A stretch of 64,000 nt of DNA from an uncultured Bryobacteraceae bacterium (GTDB taxonomy: Bacteria; Acidobacteriota; Terriglobia; Bryobacterales; Bryobacteraceae), in assembly GCA_938027685.1 (NCBI GenBank), contig CALJAM010000018.1, positions 31,452-95,451 of the forward strand, in the 5' to 3' direction. Positions 9,985 to 18,255 of this stretch are shown piece by piece; position 1 is the stretch's first letter; each line of letters starts with the position of its first letter. Both the position numbers and the translations under genes were made by a program. The notes under the pieces were generated by a model. The model was not told where the DNA came from. It saw only the letters and a program-made list of their open reading frames with translations, and did not search any database.

Positions 9985-11276
9985 ATCCTCAGGGATTCCG
10001 CACCGTAACCATCGTGGGTACCGGCCTGATCGGCGCCTCGTTCGGCCTCGCTCTCAGGCGTGCCGGCTTCCGCGGCCGGATCTTAGGCGTCAGCTCCCCG
10101 CCGGCCCTCGAGGATGCGCTGCGCGTGGGTGCGGTGGATCGAGCAGCGAGTCTGGAAGAAGCGGCTTCGCAGTCGGAGCTGGTCTTTCTCGCCCGACCCA
10201 TCCTTGGTATTCTCGAGACGCTGCCGCGGCTCGACGCCTTCGTGCCCGAGCACTGCCTGGTCACCGACGCCGGCAGCACGAAAGCCCTCATCGTGGAGCA
10301 GGCGCGCCGCAGCCTCACTAGGGCGCGGTTCCTCGGCGGCCACCCCATGGCCGGCAAAGAGAAACGGGGGGCGGCCGAGGCGGAAGCCACCTTGTTCGCC
10401 GGGCGCACCTGGATCCTCACCCCCGTCGAACCCGCCGAACTGCAAGCGCCGGCGGCTCAGGAACTGCTCCGCTGGATCCGAGCCATAGGCGGTCGTCCGC
10501 TCATGCTGTCGCCGGCGGAACACGATCGCATCGTGGCTCTGACCTCCCACCTCCCCCAGTTGCTATCCACCGCGCTGGCCGCGACCCTGGCGCGGCAGCT
10601 CGAACGACCCGAGCACCTTGCCGCCTGCGGACCCGGCCTGCTCGATATGACGCGGCTTGCCGCCAGCCCCTTCGAGGTCTGGCGCGACATCCTTGCGACC
10701 AACGAGAGACCCATCAGGGAGGCGCTGGAGGCGTGCATCAAGACTCTGCGGGCGGCATGGGACGGCGCCGCAACCGTGAGCGAACTGTTTCAGTCCGCCA
10801 ACGAGTTTGCCGCACGCTTGCGCCAGGGCCCACCCGGCGAGGAGGCGCAGTTGAAACAAAAACAGCGAGTCCTGTTTGTTTGCACCGGCAATTCGGCCCG
10901 CAGCCAGATGGCGGAAGGCCTGATGCGTCATCTGGCAGGCGACCGCTTCGAGGTCGCCAGCGCGGGCACTCACCCGAGCTTCGTGCGCCCGGAAGCGATC
11001 GCCGTCATGCGCGAACTCGGTGTGGATATCTCGGGCCACCGCTCGAAATCGCTCGACGAGTTTCTCGAGCAGCCCTTCGATTTCGTGATCACCGTGTGCG
11101 ACCAGGCGCGCCAGAGCTGCCCGGTCTTCCCCGGCCCTGCACGACGGATCCACTGGAGCCTCGAGGATCCGGCGGCGGCCCAGGGTTCCGAGCAAGAGCG
11201 GCTCGCGGTCTTTCGCCGCGTGCGCGACGAGCTCAATGAGCGCATCCGCGCGTTCCTGGCGGAGTCGCCACGGTGA
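9981..11276 (+). CDS. tyrA: Prephenate dehydrogenase fused to arsenate reductase/LMW phosphatase
   Basis: One uninterrupted 431-residue frame joins two enzymes. Residues 1-285 are a full-length TyrA: Rossmann motif VGTGLIGAS (12-20), [26 protein letters not shown], and a C-terminal [13 protein letters not shown] where TyrA proteins usually end. After about ten linker residues, residues 296-431 are a low-molecular-weight phosphatase of the thioredoxin-coupled arsenate reductase type: CTGNSARS (Cys301, Arg307), the relay pair Cys373/Cys380 in [10 protein letters not shown], and the acid in SLEDP. A TTG at 10851 preceded by AGGAGG could also start the second domain alone. The ATG at 9981 follows GGAAGGAGC and overlaps the aroF stop. 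The track start at 9153 is wrong. Confidence 0.9.
   Translation: MNPQGFRTVTIVGTGLIGASFGLALRRAGFRGRILGVSSPPALEDALRVGAVDRAASLEEAASQSELVFLARPILGILETLPRLDAFVPEHCLVTDAGSTKALIVEQARRSLTRARFLGGHPMAGKEKRGAAEAEATLFAGRTWILTPVEPAELQAPAAQELLRWIRAIGGRPLMLSPAEHDRIVALTSHLPQLLSTALAATLARQLERPEHLAACGPGLLDMTRLAASPFEVWRDILATNERPIREALEACIKTLRAAWDGAATVSELFQSANEFAARLRQGPPGEEAQLKQKQRVLFVCTGNSARSQMAEGLMRHLAGDRFEVASAGTHPSFVRPEAIAVMRELGVDISGHRSKSLDEFLEQPFDFVITVCDQARQSCPVFPGPARRIHWSLEDPAAAQGSEQERLAVFRRVRDELNERIRAFLAESPR
10839..10853 (+). promoter_or_regulatory. Internal Shine-Dalgarno and TTG before ArsC-like domain
   Basis: GAGGAGG at 10839-10845, then five bases, then TTG at 10851 in the same frame as tyrA. This is a near-ideal ribosome site exactly at the domain boundary, so a free phosphatase could be made besides the fusion. 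The same bases also encode Glu-Glu in the linker, so the match may be chance. Confidence 0.45.
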
Positions 11277-11323
11277 GCGATCGACTGCGCCCCGTCGGCG
11301 AAGCCTGAGAAGCCGCGAACCGC

Positions 11324-12640
11324 ATGCCGCTGCGTCGCGAGCTGGGCCTTCGCGATCTGGTCCTCTTCAATCTGGCCGCCGTTGTGGGCATCCGTTGGCT
11401 GGCGGCGGCGGCGCGCGTCGGGCCGCCGGCGCTCCTGCTGTGGCTGCTCGCGGCGGCGCTGTTTTTCGTGCCCTCCGCCCTGGCCGTCTCGCGCCTCGCC
11501 TCGCTCTGGCCCGAGCAAGGCGGACTTTACGTTTGGACCCGTCGCAGCTTCGGCGACTGGCACGGGTTCCTCTGCGGCTGGTGCTACTGGCTGAGCAATC
11601 TTTTCTACTTCCCGAATCTGCTGTTGGCCGGGTTGGGCATGGCCGCCTACCTGGCGGGCGAGCGCGGCATCGTGCTTTCGGAGGACCGAACCTATTTGGT
11701 CGCGGGCGCCCTGCTGGCGCTCTGGACTAGCACGCTCACCCATCTGGTGGGCCTGCGCGTGGGCAAGTGGACGGAAAACGTGGGCGCCCTGGCGACCTAT
11801 GCTGCGGGCTTCATGCTGGTGGTTTGCGGGGCGGCGGTATGGCTTCGGGGTCAGGTCGCCAAGGTCGCCGGCCCCTGGAGCCCGCGCTGGGACTGGGGTA
11901 CCGTCAATTTCTGGTCCCAGATTGCTTTTGCCTACGGCGGATTGGAACTAAGCGCCGCCATGGGTGGAGAAATTCGCGACCCCGTCCGCACGGTGCCGCG
12001 GGCCGCGTGGCTGAGCGGGGCGGCTATCGCAGCCTTCTACATGGCCGGGACGGGCGCGATGATCCTCCTCACGCCGCCGGAGAACATCAGCATCCTCACA
12101 GGCCTTGCGCAGGCGGGCGCTGCCGCCGCCAGGACGCTGGATATGGCTTGGATCAGCCCCTTGCTCGCTGCCCTCGTCACCTTGGGCATCGTCGGACAGC
12201 TCGGCGCCTGGCTGGCGGGCTCGGCACGCATTCCTTTCGCGATCGGCCTGGATCGTTACCTGCCGCAGGCCTTCGCCCGTTTGCATCCCCGCTGGGGCAC
12301 GCCGCATGTGGCGATCCTGACGCAAGCCGCGGCCTGCAGCGTCTTCCTACTCACCCTACAGGCCGGAGAAAACCCGCGCTCGGCTTACCAGCTGCTGGTG
12401 GACATCACCGTGATCACCTATTTCATTCCGTTCGTCTATATGTTTCTGGCTGCCGGGAAGCAGCACTTGCGCCTGGGCTCGCTTTGCGGCCTCGCCGTGA
12501 CGTTGCTCGCCATCGGCGTCTCTCTGGCCCCGCCCACCGAGGCCGAGCGGCCGGTTCTTTTCACGCTGAAGATCGCAGGCGGGTGCGTGCTGCTCATTGC
12601 GGCGGCTAGGATGGTTTTCACGAGGTCGCAGCGCAGGTGA
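11324..12640 (+). CDS. APC-family amino-acid permease
   Basis: Inner-membrane protein of 438 residues with about twelve hydrophobic helices. It matches the amino-acid/polyamine/organocation family: LRDLVLFNLAAVVGIRWL at the start corresponds to the unwound helix 1, FFVPSALAVSRLASLWPEQGGLYVWTRR is a strong family segment, and AYGGLELSAAMGGEIRDPVRTVPRA is the helix 6/loop signature. Substrate is not readable; position behind trp/tyr genes suggests, but does not show, an aromatic amino acid. ATG 11324 lies 47 bp after the tyrA fusion, and its stop overlaps the folC start. Confidence 0.88.
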   Translation: MPLRRELGLRDLVLFNLAAVVGIRWLAAAARVGPPALLLWLLAAALFFVPSALAVSRLASLWPEQGGLYVWTRRSFGDWHGFLCGWCYWLSNLFYFPNLLLAGLGMAAYLAGERGIVLSEDRTYLVAGALLALWTSTLTHLVGLRVGKWTENVGALATYAAGFMLVVCGAAVWLRGQVAKVAGPWSPRWDWGTVNFWSQIAFAYGGLELSAAMGGEIRDPVRTVPRAAWLSGAAIAAFYMAGTGAMILLTPPENISILTGLAQAGAAAARTLDMAWISPLLAALVTLGIVGQLGAWLAGSARIPFAIGLDRYLPQAFARLHPRWGTPHVAILTQAAACSVFLLTLQAGENPRSAYQLLVDITVITYFIPFVYMFLAAGKQHLRLGSLCGLAVTLLAIGVSLAPPTEAERPVLFTLKIAGGCVLLIAAARMVFTRSQRR

Positions 12641-13929
12641 CTTACCCCGACTCGGTCCGCTTCCTTTACTCGCTGGCCAACGAAACCCGCACCGCGGAGC
12701 TCGGACTCACGCGCATCACGCGATTGCTGGAAGCGCTGGGCGATCCCCATCAGGGGACACGGTTCGTGCACGTGGCGGGCACCAACGGCAAGGGATCCAC
12801 TTGCGCCATGATCGAAAGCGCGCTCCGGGCGGCCGGGCGCCGCACCGGACTCTATACCTCTCCGCACCTGGTGGAGCCGACCGAGCGAATCTCGATCCAG
12901 GGCCGCCCGGTCTCCCGCGAAGATTTCGCTCTCGCCTTCCGGCAGGTGCACGCGGCGGCCGAGCGACTGCTGCGGGAGGAACTCATCGCTCAGCACCCAA
13001 CTTACTTCGAAACCGTCACGGCCATGGCCTTCTGGCTCTTCCGTCGCTACGGCGTGGAGATCGCGGTGCTCGAGGTGGGGCTGGGCGGACGCCTGGACGC
13101 CACCAACGTCGTACACCCGCTCGTCTCGGTGATCACGCCGGTGGACTTCGACCACGAAAAGTACCTGGGCAAGAGTCTCGAGTCCATAGCCTGGGAGAAA
13201 GCGGGAATCCTCAAAGCGGGGGCCGACGCCGTGTTCGCACCCCAACGGTCCGAGGTGGCGGAGGCACTCGAGCGGGCCGCACGGGAGCGCGGCATCGCGC
13301 CGGTTTGGGCGGCGCAACTTTGGCGCGCGGAGGACGTAGTCCTGGAGCCTTCGGGCAGCCGGTTCACCGCCTGCGGTCGCGTGCGCATCCCGGTTGCCTG
13401 CCCGCTTCCGGGCGAGCATCAGGTCACAAACGCGATCACGGCCATTGCCGTCCTCGACCGACTGGGAGTGCCGGTGAGCGCCGTTCAGGAGGGAATCGCG
13501 CGCGTCCGGTGGCCGGGGCGCTTGGAACGCGTAGCCTCCCAGCCCGACATTTATTTGGACGGGGCCCACAACCCGGCCGGCGCGCAGGCTCTCGCGGCCT
13601 ATATCCGGCGCTTTTACGCCGGAAGGCGCGTCTGGCTGATCTACGGCGCGGCGCGTGACAAGGCCGTCGCCGAAGTCGCTGCCATTTTGTTCCCGCTGGC
13701 CGACGAAGTGATCGTCACCGCTGCTAACCACCCTCGGGCAGTTCGTCCCGAGCTGATTCGCGAGCTGGCCTCGCATCCCCGCCTGCGCCTGGCGCCGCGC
13801 TTGACCGACGCGCTCCGGCTGCTCGACGGAGCCTCGCCCGCGGATGCAGTTTTCATCACCGGCTCGCTCTTTCTGGTGGGGGAAGCCCGCGCCCTCCTGG
13901 GACCTTCCCGGGCTGAAAACGGCGCGTAA
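12637..13929 (+). CDS. folC: Dihydrofolate synthase/folylpolyglutamate synthase
   Basis: Cytoplasmic Mur-ligase-family enzyme that adds glutamate to dihydropteroate and extends folate polyglutamates. The protein has 430 residues with P-loop GTNGKGST (48-55), SPHLVEPTERISI, VLEVGLGGRLDATNVV, ITPVDFDHEKYLG, WEKAGILK and the C-terminal domain opening with YLDGAHNPAGA. The GTG start overlaps the permease stop as GTGA. Folate is also a chorismate product through pABA, so its place in an aromatic operon is sensible. Confidence 0.95.
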   Translation: MTYPDSVRFLYSLANETRTAELGLTRITRLLEALGDPHQGTRFVHVAGTNGKGSTCAMIESALRAAGRRTGLYTSPHLVEPTERISIQGRPVSREDFALAFRQVHAAAERLLREELIAQHPTYFETVTAMAFWLFRRYGVEIAVLEVGLGGRLDATNVVHPLVSVITPVDFDHEKYLGKSLESIAWEKAGILKAGADAVFAPQRSEVAEALERAARERGIAPVWAAQLWRAEDVVLEPSGSRFTACGRVRIPVACPLPGEHQVTNAITAIAVLDRLGVPVSAVQEGIARVRWPGRLERVASQPDIYLDGAHNPAGAQALAAYIRRFYAGRRVWLIYGAARDKAVAEVAAILFPLADEVIVTAANHPRAVRPELIRELASHPRLRLAPRLTDALRLLDGASPADAVFITGSLFLVGEARALLGPSRAENGA

Positions 13930-13938
13930 AATGGTTCC

Positions 13939-14673
13939 GTGCTTGCGAAGCTGCGAGCCTGGCTGCTTACCGCGCCGTTGATTGTCCTCATTACCGCCGT
14001 CTGCGGCACCGTCTCCTGGGTGCTGGCGCTGGCGGACCGCTCCGGGCGCAAGCCGCATCGCGTGGCGCAGATCTGGGCGCGGCTCCTGCTGGCCGTCAGC
14101 GGCGTGCGCGTCCGGGTGCAGGGACTGGAGAACATCTCGCCCGACGGCGCTTACGTGTTCGCCTCCAATCACCTCAGCTTGATGGATACGCCGCTGGTCC
14201 TTGCAAACATTCCGGTCCAGTTCCGTTTCCTCGCCAAGCGCAGCCTCTACAAAGTGCCCTTCATCGGCTCCCATCTGAACCGAGCGGGCCACATCCCAGT
14301 CGAGCGGGAGGACCCGCGGGCTTCGCTGCGCACCCTGGCCGAGGCGGCGCGCGTAGTGCGTGAACGCGGCGTCTCGCTGCTGGTCTTCCCCGAGGGTAGC
14401 CGCTCGCGGGGCCCGTTGGGCGAGTTCAAGCAGGGCGCCGCTTACATTGCCATCAAGGCAGGTGTCCCCCTGGTGCCCTTGGCCATCCGGGGCACGGCCC
14501 GGATCCTGCCCGCCGGCTCGCTGACGGTCAGGCCGGGCGAAGCCCTGCTACGAGTGGGACGACCGATCCCCACCGCCGGCTTCAGCCCCCACGAACACCG
14601 ACGGCTGACGGCGTTGTTGCGAGAACGAGTGGCGGAACTGCTGGATGAGCGTGCAGCCTGCGCGCCCGCCTGA
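13939..14673 (+). CDS. plsC: 1-acyl-glycerol-3-phosphate acyltransferase
   Basis: Membrane-associated enzyme making phosphatidic acid from lysophosphatidic acid. The protein has 244 residues: an N-terminal hydrophobic helix (LLTAPLIVLITAVCGTVSWVL), the catalytic H-x4-D box NHLSLMD (His78-Asp83), FLAKRSLYKVPFIG, VFPEGSRSRGPLGEFKQGA, and VPLVPLAIRGT. These are blocks I-IV of the family in order. GTG 13939 starts 9 bp after the folC stop; it is probably the last gene of the operon and meets the isomerase gene tail to tail. Confidence 0.93.
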   Translation: MLAKLRAWLLTAPLIVLITAVCGTVSWVLALADRSGRKPHRVAQIWARLLLAVSGVRVRVQGLENISPDGAYVFASNHLSLMDTPLVLANIPVQFRFLAKRSLYKVPFIGSHLNRAGHIPVEREDPRASLRTLAEAARVVRERGVSLLVFPEGSRSRGPLGEFKQGAAYIAIKAGVPLVPLAIRGTARILPAGSLTVRPGEALLRVGRPIPTAGFSPHEHRRLTALLRERVAELLDERAACAPA

Positions 14674-14677
14674 AGGC

Positions 14678-15565
14678 TCACGCCATCGCCAGGATCTTAT
14701 CCAGCGCTTCCGAGATCTTTCGCAGATATTCGGGATCCTCCGGTCGGTGCCCGTATTCAGGCGAGATGAAGCCCTGGTAGCCCACCTTGACAAGCGCAGC
14801 CATAACCTCCTTCCAGTCCACGTCGCCCTGCAACAGGTCTACGAAGCGACCCTGTTCGGCGCGCGTGGAAAGCTTGTAGTCCTTGGCGTGCACCCGCTTG
14901 ATGCGCGAACCCAGGGTAAGAATCCAGTCCTGCGGGTAGCCGTACTGCAGGATGTTGCCGATGTCGAAGTAGGCTCCGACCCACCGACTTTTGAATTGAT
15001 CCACGAAGGTGCGCATTTCCAGCGGGCTGACGAGGAAACGGTTCCAAACGTTCTCCGGAAGCAGGTACACGCGCGCCTTCTCGGCCTCCGGCACGACTTT
15101 TTTCATTTCCGCACTCACGCGCTCCCATGTGTCCTGGTAGCCGATCTGGAACTTCGGCCCCGTACCCAGACGGCCGGGCACGATAAGCAGCGCCCCGCAG
15201 TCCATCCAGGAGGCCAGTATCACAGCCCTGCGCAGCGCTTCCACACCGCGCGCGCGAACCGCGGGGTCGGGGTGGTTCAGCGGATTCGGAGATAGCGGCG
15301 CGGAGACCCACAGGCTGACGATCTCGATCCCCGCTTTGCGCGCCTCGTCGCCCAGCCGTAGCGCCCGATCACGATCGGTGTCGAGCGGCAGCAACTCTCC
15401 CAGCGGAATTTCCAGGCCTTCGAAACCCGCGCTGCGCGCCTGTCGGAACTGCTCTTCTAGGGGCATCTCCTTGGGGAAGATGGTCGCGCAAATGCCCTTG
15501 CGGAAACGCGCGCGGCTCTGCATCGCGGGAAGAACTCCGGTGAGTGCAAACTGCCGCCTGGTCAT
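14678..15565 (-). CDS. Exported sugar-phosphate isomerase/epimerase-like TIM barrel (copy 1)
   Basis: Xylose-isomerase-like TIM barrel, 295 residues, acting on an unknown sugar. A short Tat-like leader (MTRRQFALTG) suggests export, though its hydrophobic core is brief. Family segments include GFEGLEIPLGE near the first strand, LLPENVWNRFL with a metal-type Glu, VGAYFDIGN, RVHAKDYK and ISPEYGH. It is a clear paralogue of the gene at 26612-27487, sharing the ENVWN...SPLE block and the DWI-TLG-RI-RVH block. It lies 46 bp after the GHMP kinase on the same strand, so the two may act on one sugar. Confidence 0.85.
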   Translation of the reverse strand: MTRRQFALTGVLPAMQSRARFRKGICATIFPKEMPLEEQFRQARSAGFEGLEIPLGELLPLDTDRDRALRLGDEARKAGIEIVSLWVSAPLSPNPLNHPDPAVRARGVEALRRAVILASWMDCGALLIVPGRLGTGPKFQIGYQDTWERVSAEMKKVVPEAEKARVYLLPENVWNRFLVSPLEMRTFVDQFKSRWVGAYFDIGNILQYGYPQDWILTLGSRIKRVHAKDYKLSTRAEQGRFVDLLQGDVDWKEVMAALVKVGYQGFISPEYGHRPEDPEYLRKISEALDKILAMA

Positions 15566-15611
15566 GGCAAGGCGATTCTAGCAGGAACTCGCCAAGCCGG
15601 GAAGCCGGCAG

Positions 15612-16610
15612 TCAATCGGGTAGGATTTGGGGACGGATCACCGCCACGCCGAGGGGCTCCATCGCTCGAACCAGCTCCGAGAACATCTTCTCGCCGCGGT
15701 AGGTTCCCACGATGGCGCCGCCGGAACCGGCGAAATTGGAGCTGGCGCCCACGCGCCGCGCGGTCTCGATCATCCGCATGTTGCCGTCGGAAATCTCGTA
15801 GATCTGCGCCCGCAGGTCGAAGTTCCGGTTGATCAGGGCGTCCAGCGTCTCATAGTCGCGCTCGAGCAGCGCCTGACGCCCGCGCTCAGCCAACCAGGCC
15901 CACGTCCGCATGGCTTCGACCACCTGCGGATCACCCTGTCGCCATCGCTCCCGCACGTTACTGTGAAAAACCTCGGTCCCTTCGCTCAGGCTGGTCTTGT
16001 AGGCTACATACACATCCGGCAGGAGCCCGGGATCCAGGCGCTCGTATTGACCGTATCCCCTGCCCTCCATAAGCTCCCGGGAAAAGTCCATGTAAACCAG
16101 ACCCTCGTAAACCTGGATTACGCGATCCTGAGGACCGGCAGGGACTCCCAGCTCCTCCGTCTCGGTTTTCCAGATCAGGTCCGCCTGCCAATGCAGGGGA
16201 ATGTCCACGCCGTAGTAAAGGCACAGCGCCCTCAGTCCGGCGGTGATGATAGCGCTCGATCCCCCCAGGCCGAGCCGCATAGGAATGTTCGTCTCGTACT
16301 CGATAGTGAAATTGCGGTGCGGCAGACGAATCCCATGGCGGCGGCAATAATCCATGAATCGCACGATCAAGGCCTGCAGCAGCCGGATGCCCCCGTAATA
16401 GCCGCGCCAGCGGGTCGTCTCATACAGGTCATCCAGACTCTCGAAAATGGGGGTGTCGGCCTTGGAGGGCCGGATCTCCAACCGGGCGCTAGGGTACAGG
16501 AGGACCCGCGCCCGGAAATTCCGCACCACGAAAGATATGGTCTTGCCGTAATAGCCGTCGCTGGGATTGCCCAATAGGCCCGCGCGCGCGTAAGCGTAGG
16601 TCTCGATCAT
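15612..16610 (-). CDS. GHMP kinase, glucuronokinase-like
   Basis: Small-molecule kinase of the GHMP family, 332 residues. The N-terminus has [18 protein letters not shown], typical of sugar kinases in this family, and the phosphate loop is GLGGSSAI (113-121). The C-terminal [15 protein letters not shown] is the third GHMP motif. The NPSDGY-GK-I pattern resembles plant glucuronokinases (glucuronate 1-kinase) more than galactokinase or mevalonate kinase; this finer call rests on memory. Likely cytoplasmic. It is probably first in an operon with the downstream TIM-barrel isomerase and diverges from dtd across only 29 bp. Confidence 0.82.
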   Translation of the reverse strand: MIETYAYARAGLLGNPSDGYYGKTISFVVRNFRARVLLYPSARLEIRPSKADTPIFESLDDLYETTRWRGYYGGIRLLQALIVRFMDYCRRHGIRLPHRNFTIEYETNIPMRLGLGGSSAIITAGLRALCLYYGVDIPLHWQADLIWKTETEELGVPAGPQDRVIQVYEGLVYMDFSRELMEGRGYGQYERLDPGLLPDVYVAYKTSLSEGTEVFHSNVRERWRQGDPQVVEAMRTWAWLAERGRQALLERDYETLDALINRNFDLRAQIYEISDGNMRMIETARRVGASSNFAGSGGAIVGTYRGEKMFSELVRAMEPLGVAVIRPQILPD

Positions 16611-16639
16611 GGGCGCACTCTGGCATACTTATATACCAT
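16611..16639. promoter_or_regulatory. AT-rich divergent promoter between GHMP kinase and dtd
   Basis: The only 29 bp between two divergent start codons contain CATACTTATATACCATATG, the most AT-rich patch nearby. On the minus strand it offers TATATA/TATAAG about 15-20 bp before the GHMP kinase ATG. On the plus strand a TATATA ends 4 bp before the dtd ATG, which would give a nearly leaderless message. Matching -35 elements are not evident. Confidence 0.4.
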
Positions 16640-17122
16640 ATGCGTGCGGTCGTGCAGCGAGTGCGTGAGGCCCGCGTGGAGGTGAACGGCGTCGTCACAG
16701 GCTCCATCGGCAGAGGCCTGCTGGTGCTCCTGGGCGTAGCCCGTGAGGATACCCCCCGGGACGCAGACTATCTTGCGGAGAAAATTGCGGGGCTGCGCAT
16801 TTTCCCGGACGAGGAGGGCAAGATGAACCGGAGCGTGCGGGACGTCGGAGGCGCACTCCTCGTGGTTTCCCAATTTACCCTTTACGGCGACACCCGCAAG
16901 GGACGACGCCCCAGTTTTGACCGGGCCGCTCCGCCCGAACAGGCGCGGGCGCTTTATGAGCGCTTTGTGCAAGCGCTGCGCGCCGGCGGGCTGCCCGTGG
17001 AAACCGGGGTTTTTCAAGCCATGATGCAGGTTCACCTGATCAACGACGGGCCGGTTACCATCATCTGCGACTCCGGGGCGCCCGAAACATCCCAGGGTGA
17101 GATTGGATCGGTCGGGTCATAG
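16640..17122 (+). CDS. dtd: D-aminoacyl-tRNA deacylase
   Basis: Cytoplasmic editing enzyme that hydrolyses D-amino acids from mischarged tRNA. The protein has 160 residues starting [13 protein letters not shown]. Signature motifs are [17 protein letters not shown] (the SQFTL active-site strand) and NDGPVT near the C-terminus (the GP-mostly-cis motif), separated by the usual distance. The last 15 residues ([15 protein letters not shown]) are a non-conserved tail. ATG has no clear ribosome site, and an AT-rich box lies directly upstream. Confidence 0.95.
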   Translation: MRAVVQRVREARVEVNGVVTGSIGRGLLVLLGVAREDTPRDADYLAEKIAGLRIFPDEEGKMNRSVRDVGGALLVVSQFTLYGDTRKGRRPSFDRAAPPEQARALYERFVQALRAGGLPVETGVFQAMMQVHLINDGPVTIICDSGAPETSQGEIGSVGS

Positions 17123-17160
17123 CCGTCCGCCCTCTCGAACATTAAGTTTTTTGCGGAAAC

Positions 17161-17191
17161 TTTACTAAACTAACTCGGTGTGTGCTATTGT
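17161..17191 (+). promoter_or_regulatory. Candidate promoter of small basic protein
   Basis: TTTACT at 17161-17166 and TATTGT at 17186-17191, 19 bp apart, in an AT-rich island upstream of the start codon. The spacing is slightly long and both boxes are imperfect, so this is a candidate only. Confidence 0.35.
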
Positions 17192-17208
17192 GTAGGTAGG
17201 TGTTCACC

Positions 17209-17484
17209 ATGCCGAGACCTGCACAAGAGGTTCCGAATCGTGAGTTGCTAGCTGCTGCTCTGGAAGGTCTCCAGCTCCAGCGGCAAAGAATTGATGAACA
17301 GATCCGGAAGGTACGCGAGCTGCTCGGTATCAGGCGCGGCCGTCCGCCCGCCGCTAAAACGGTGGCCAAAGTTGCCGCTCCGGCTAAACGCCGCACCCTG
17401 AGCGCCGAGGCCCGTAAGCGGATTTCACTGGCTCAAAAGAAGCGGTGGGCTGAGTACCGAAAGAAGATAGCGGCCGGCGGCTGA
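17209..17484 (+). CDS. Small basic protein of unknown function
   Basis: 91-residue Lys/Arg/Ala-rich protein. An N-terminal helix (ELLAAALEGLQLQRQRIDEQIRKVRELLG) looks able to form a coiled coil. It is followed by a proline/lysine linker (RRGRPPAAK, AT-hook-like RGRPP) and a C-terminal basic segment RRTLSAEARKRISLAQKKRWAEYRK. I have the impression that such RKRIS-AQKKRW tails recur in acidobacterial proteins, possibly nucleic-acid binding, but no function is known to me. ATG 17209 follows GTAGGTAGG; the track uses GTG 17200. It stands alone with its own AT-rich promoter region. Confidence 0.78.
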   Translation: MPRPAQEVPNRELLAAALEGLQLQRQRIDEQIRKVRELLGIRRGRPPAAKTVAKVAAPAKRRTLSAEARKRISLAQKKRWAEYRKKIAAGG

Positions 17485-17490
17485 TTCTAG

Positions 17491-18255
17491 TTATCGCGGC
17501 GAACCCGGCTGCGCGCCCTCCGGGGCAGTGGTATCTCCGCGCGCAGGACGCGCGGTCCAGCCATACAGGCGCCGCAGCTCAGCTACGCTGCCCTCCGCGA
17601 TAATCCGCCCGCGCTGGAAGAATACAGCCCGCCGGGCTATGGCCTCCGCAAACTCTGTGTCGTGTGTCACGATGATCTTGGCTTGAGGCAACGAAGCCAG
17701 CAGGGTCAACAGTTCCCGCTGGGCGGGCGGATCAAGGTAAGTGGTGGGTTCATCGAGCACGAGAATATCGGGTTCGGCCGCAAGCACCGCAGCCAGCGTA
17801 GCGCGTCGCTTCTCTCCCGCACTCAAATGGTAAGGGGGACGTGTTGCTGCCCCCTCCAAACCCACCCGGGCTAATACCGCGCGCGCCTTCTTTTCGGCTT
17901 CCGCCGGAGCCACGCCGCGGCATAGGAGCGCAAAAGCTACATCCTCGACGACCGTGGGCATGAAAAGCTGCTCGTCCGGGTCCTGGAAAAGCAAGCCCAC
18001 CCGGCGGCGGATTTCCTCCAGATTCCGCTTTTCCAAACGCAGGCCGCAAACAATGACCTCCCCATCGCCCCGGAGCAGGCCGTTCAGATGGAGGACGAAA
18101 GTCGTCTTGCCCGACCCGTTGGGCCCTAGTATCGCGACCGTTTCCCCGGGATACAAATCGAAACTTACCCCGTCCAGGGCCGCAGTCCCGTCCTCGTAAC
18201 GGAACCGTAGGTCGCGCACCCGGATCAGCGGTTCCCCGCTCGCGCTATCCCGCAT
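17491..18255 (-). CDS. cbiO: ECF-type cobalt/nickel transporter, ATP-binding protein
   Basis: ATPase of a group I energy-coupling-factor importer. Starting at Met 18255 the protein has 254 residues, with Walker A GPNGSGKT (44-51), Q-loop LLFQDPDEQLF, which is typical of CbiO/EcfA proteins, signature LSAGEKRR, Walker B ILVLDEPTTYLD and switch His in IVTHD. The track start at 18303 adds a Cys-rich non-homologous leader lying inside cbiQ. Start overlaps the cbiQ stop by 11 nt, so the genes are coupled. Metal specificity comes from the CbiM partner. Confidence 0.93.
   Translation of the reverse strand: MRDSASGEPLIRVRDLRFRYEDGTAALDGVSFDLYPGETVAILGPNGSGKTTFVLHLNGLLRGDGEVIVCGLRLEKRNLEEIRRRVGLLFQDPDEQLFMPTVVEDVAFALLCRGVAPAEAEKKARAVLARVGLEGAATRPPYHLSAGEKRRATLAAVLAAEPDILVLDEPTTYLDPPAQRELLTLLASLPQAKIIVTHDTEFAEAIARRAVFFQRGRIIAEGSVAELRRLYGWTARPARGDTTAPEGAQPGSPR

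Noticed and set aside
12436-14292. 618-residue minus-strand ORF opposite folC and plsC
   Set aside because: Both genes on the plus strand show complete family motifs; this is a shadow.
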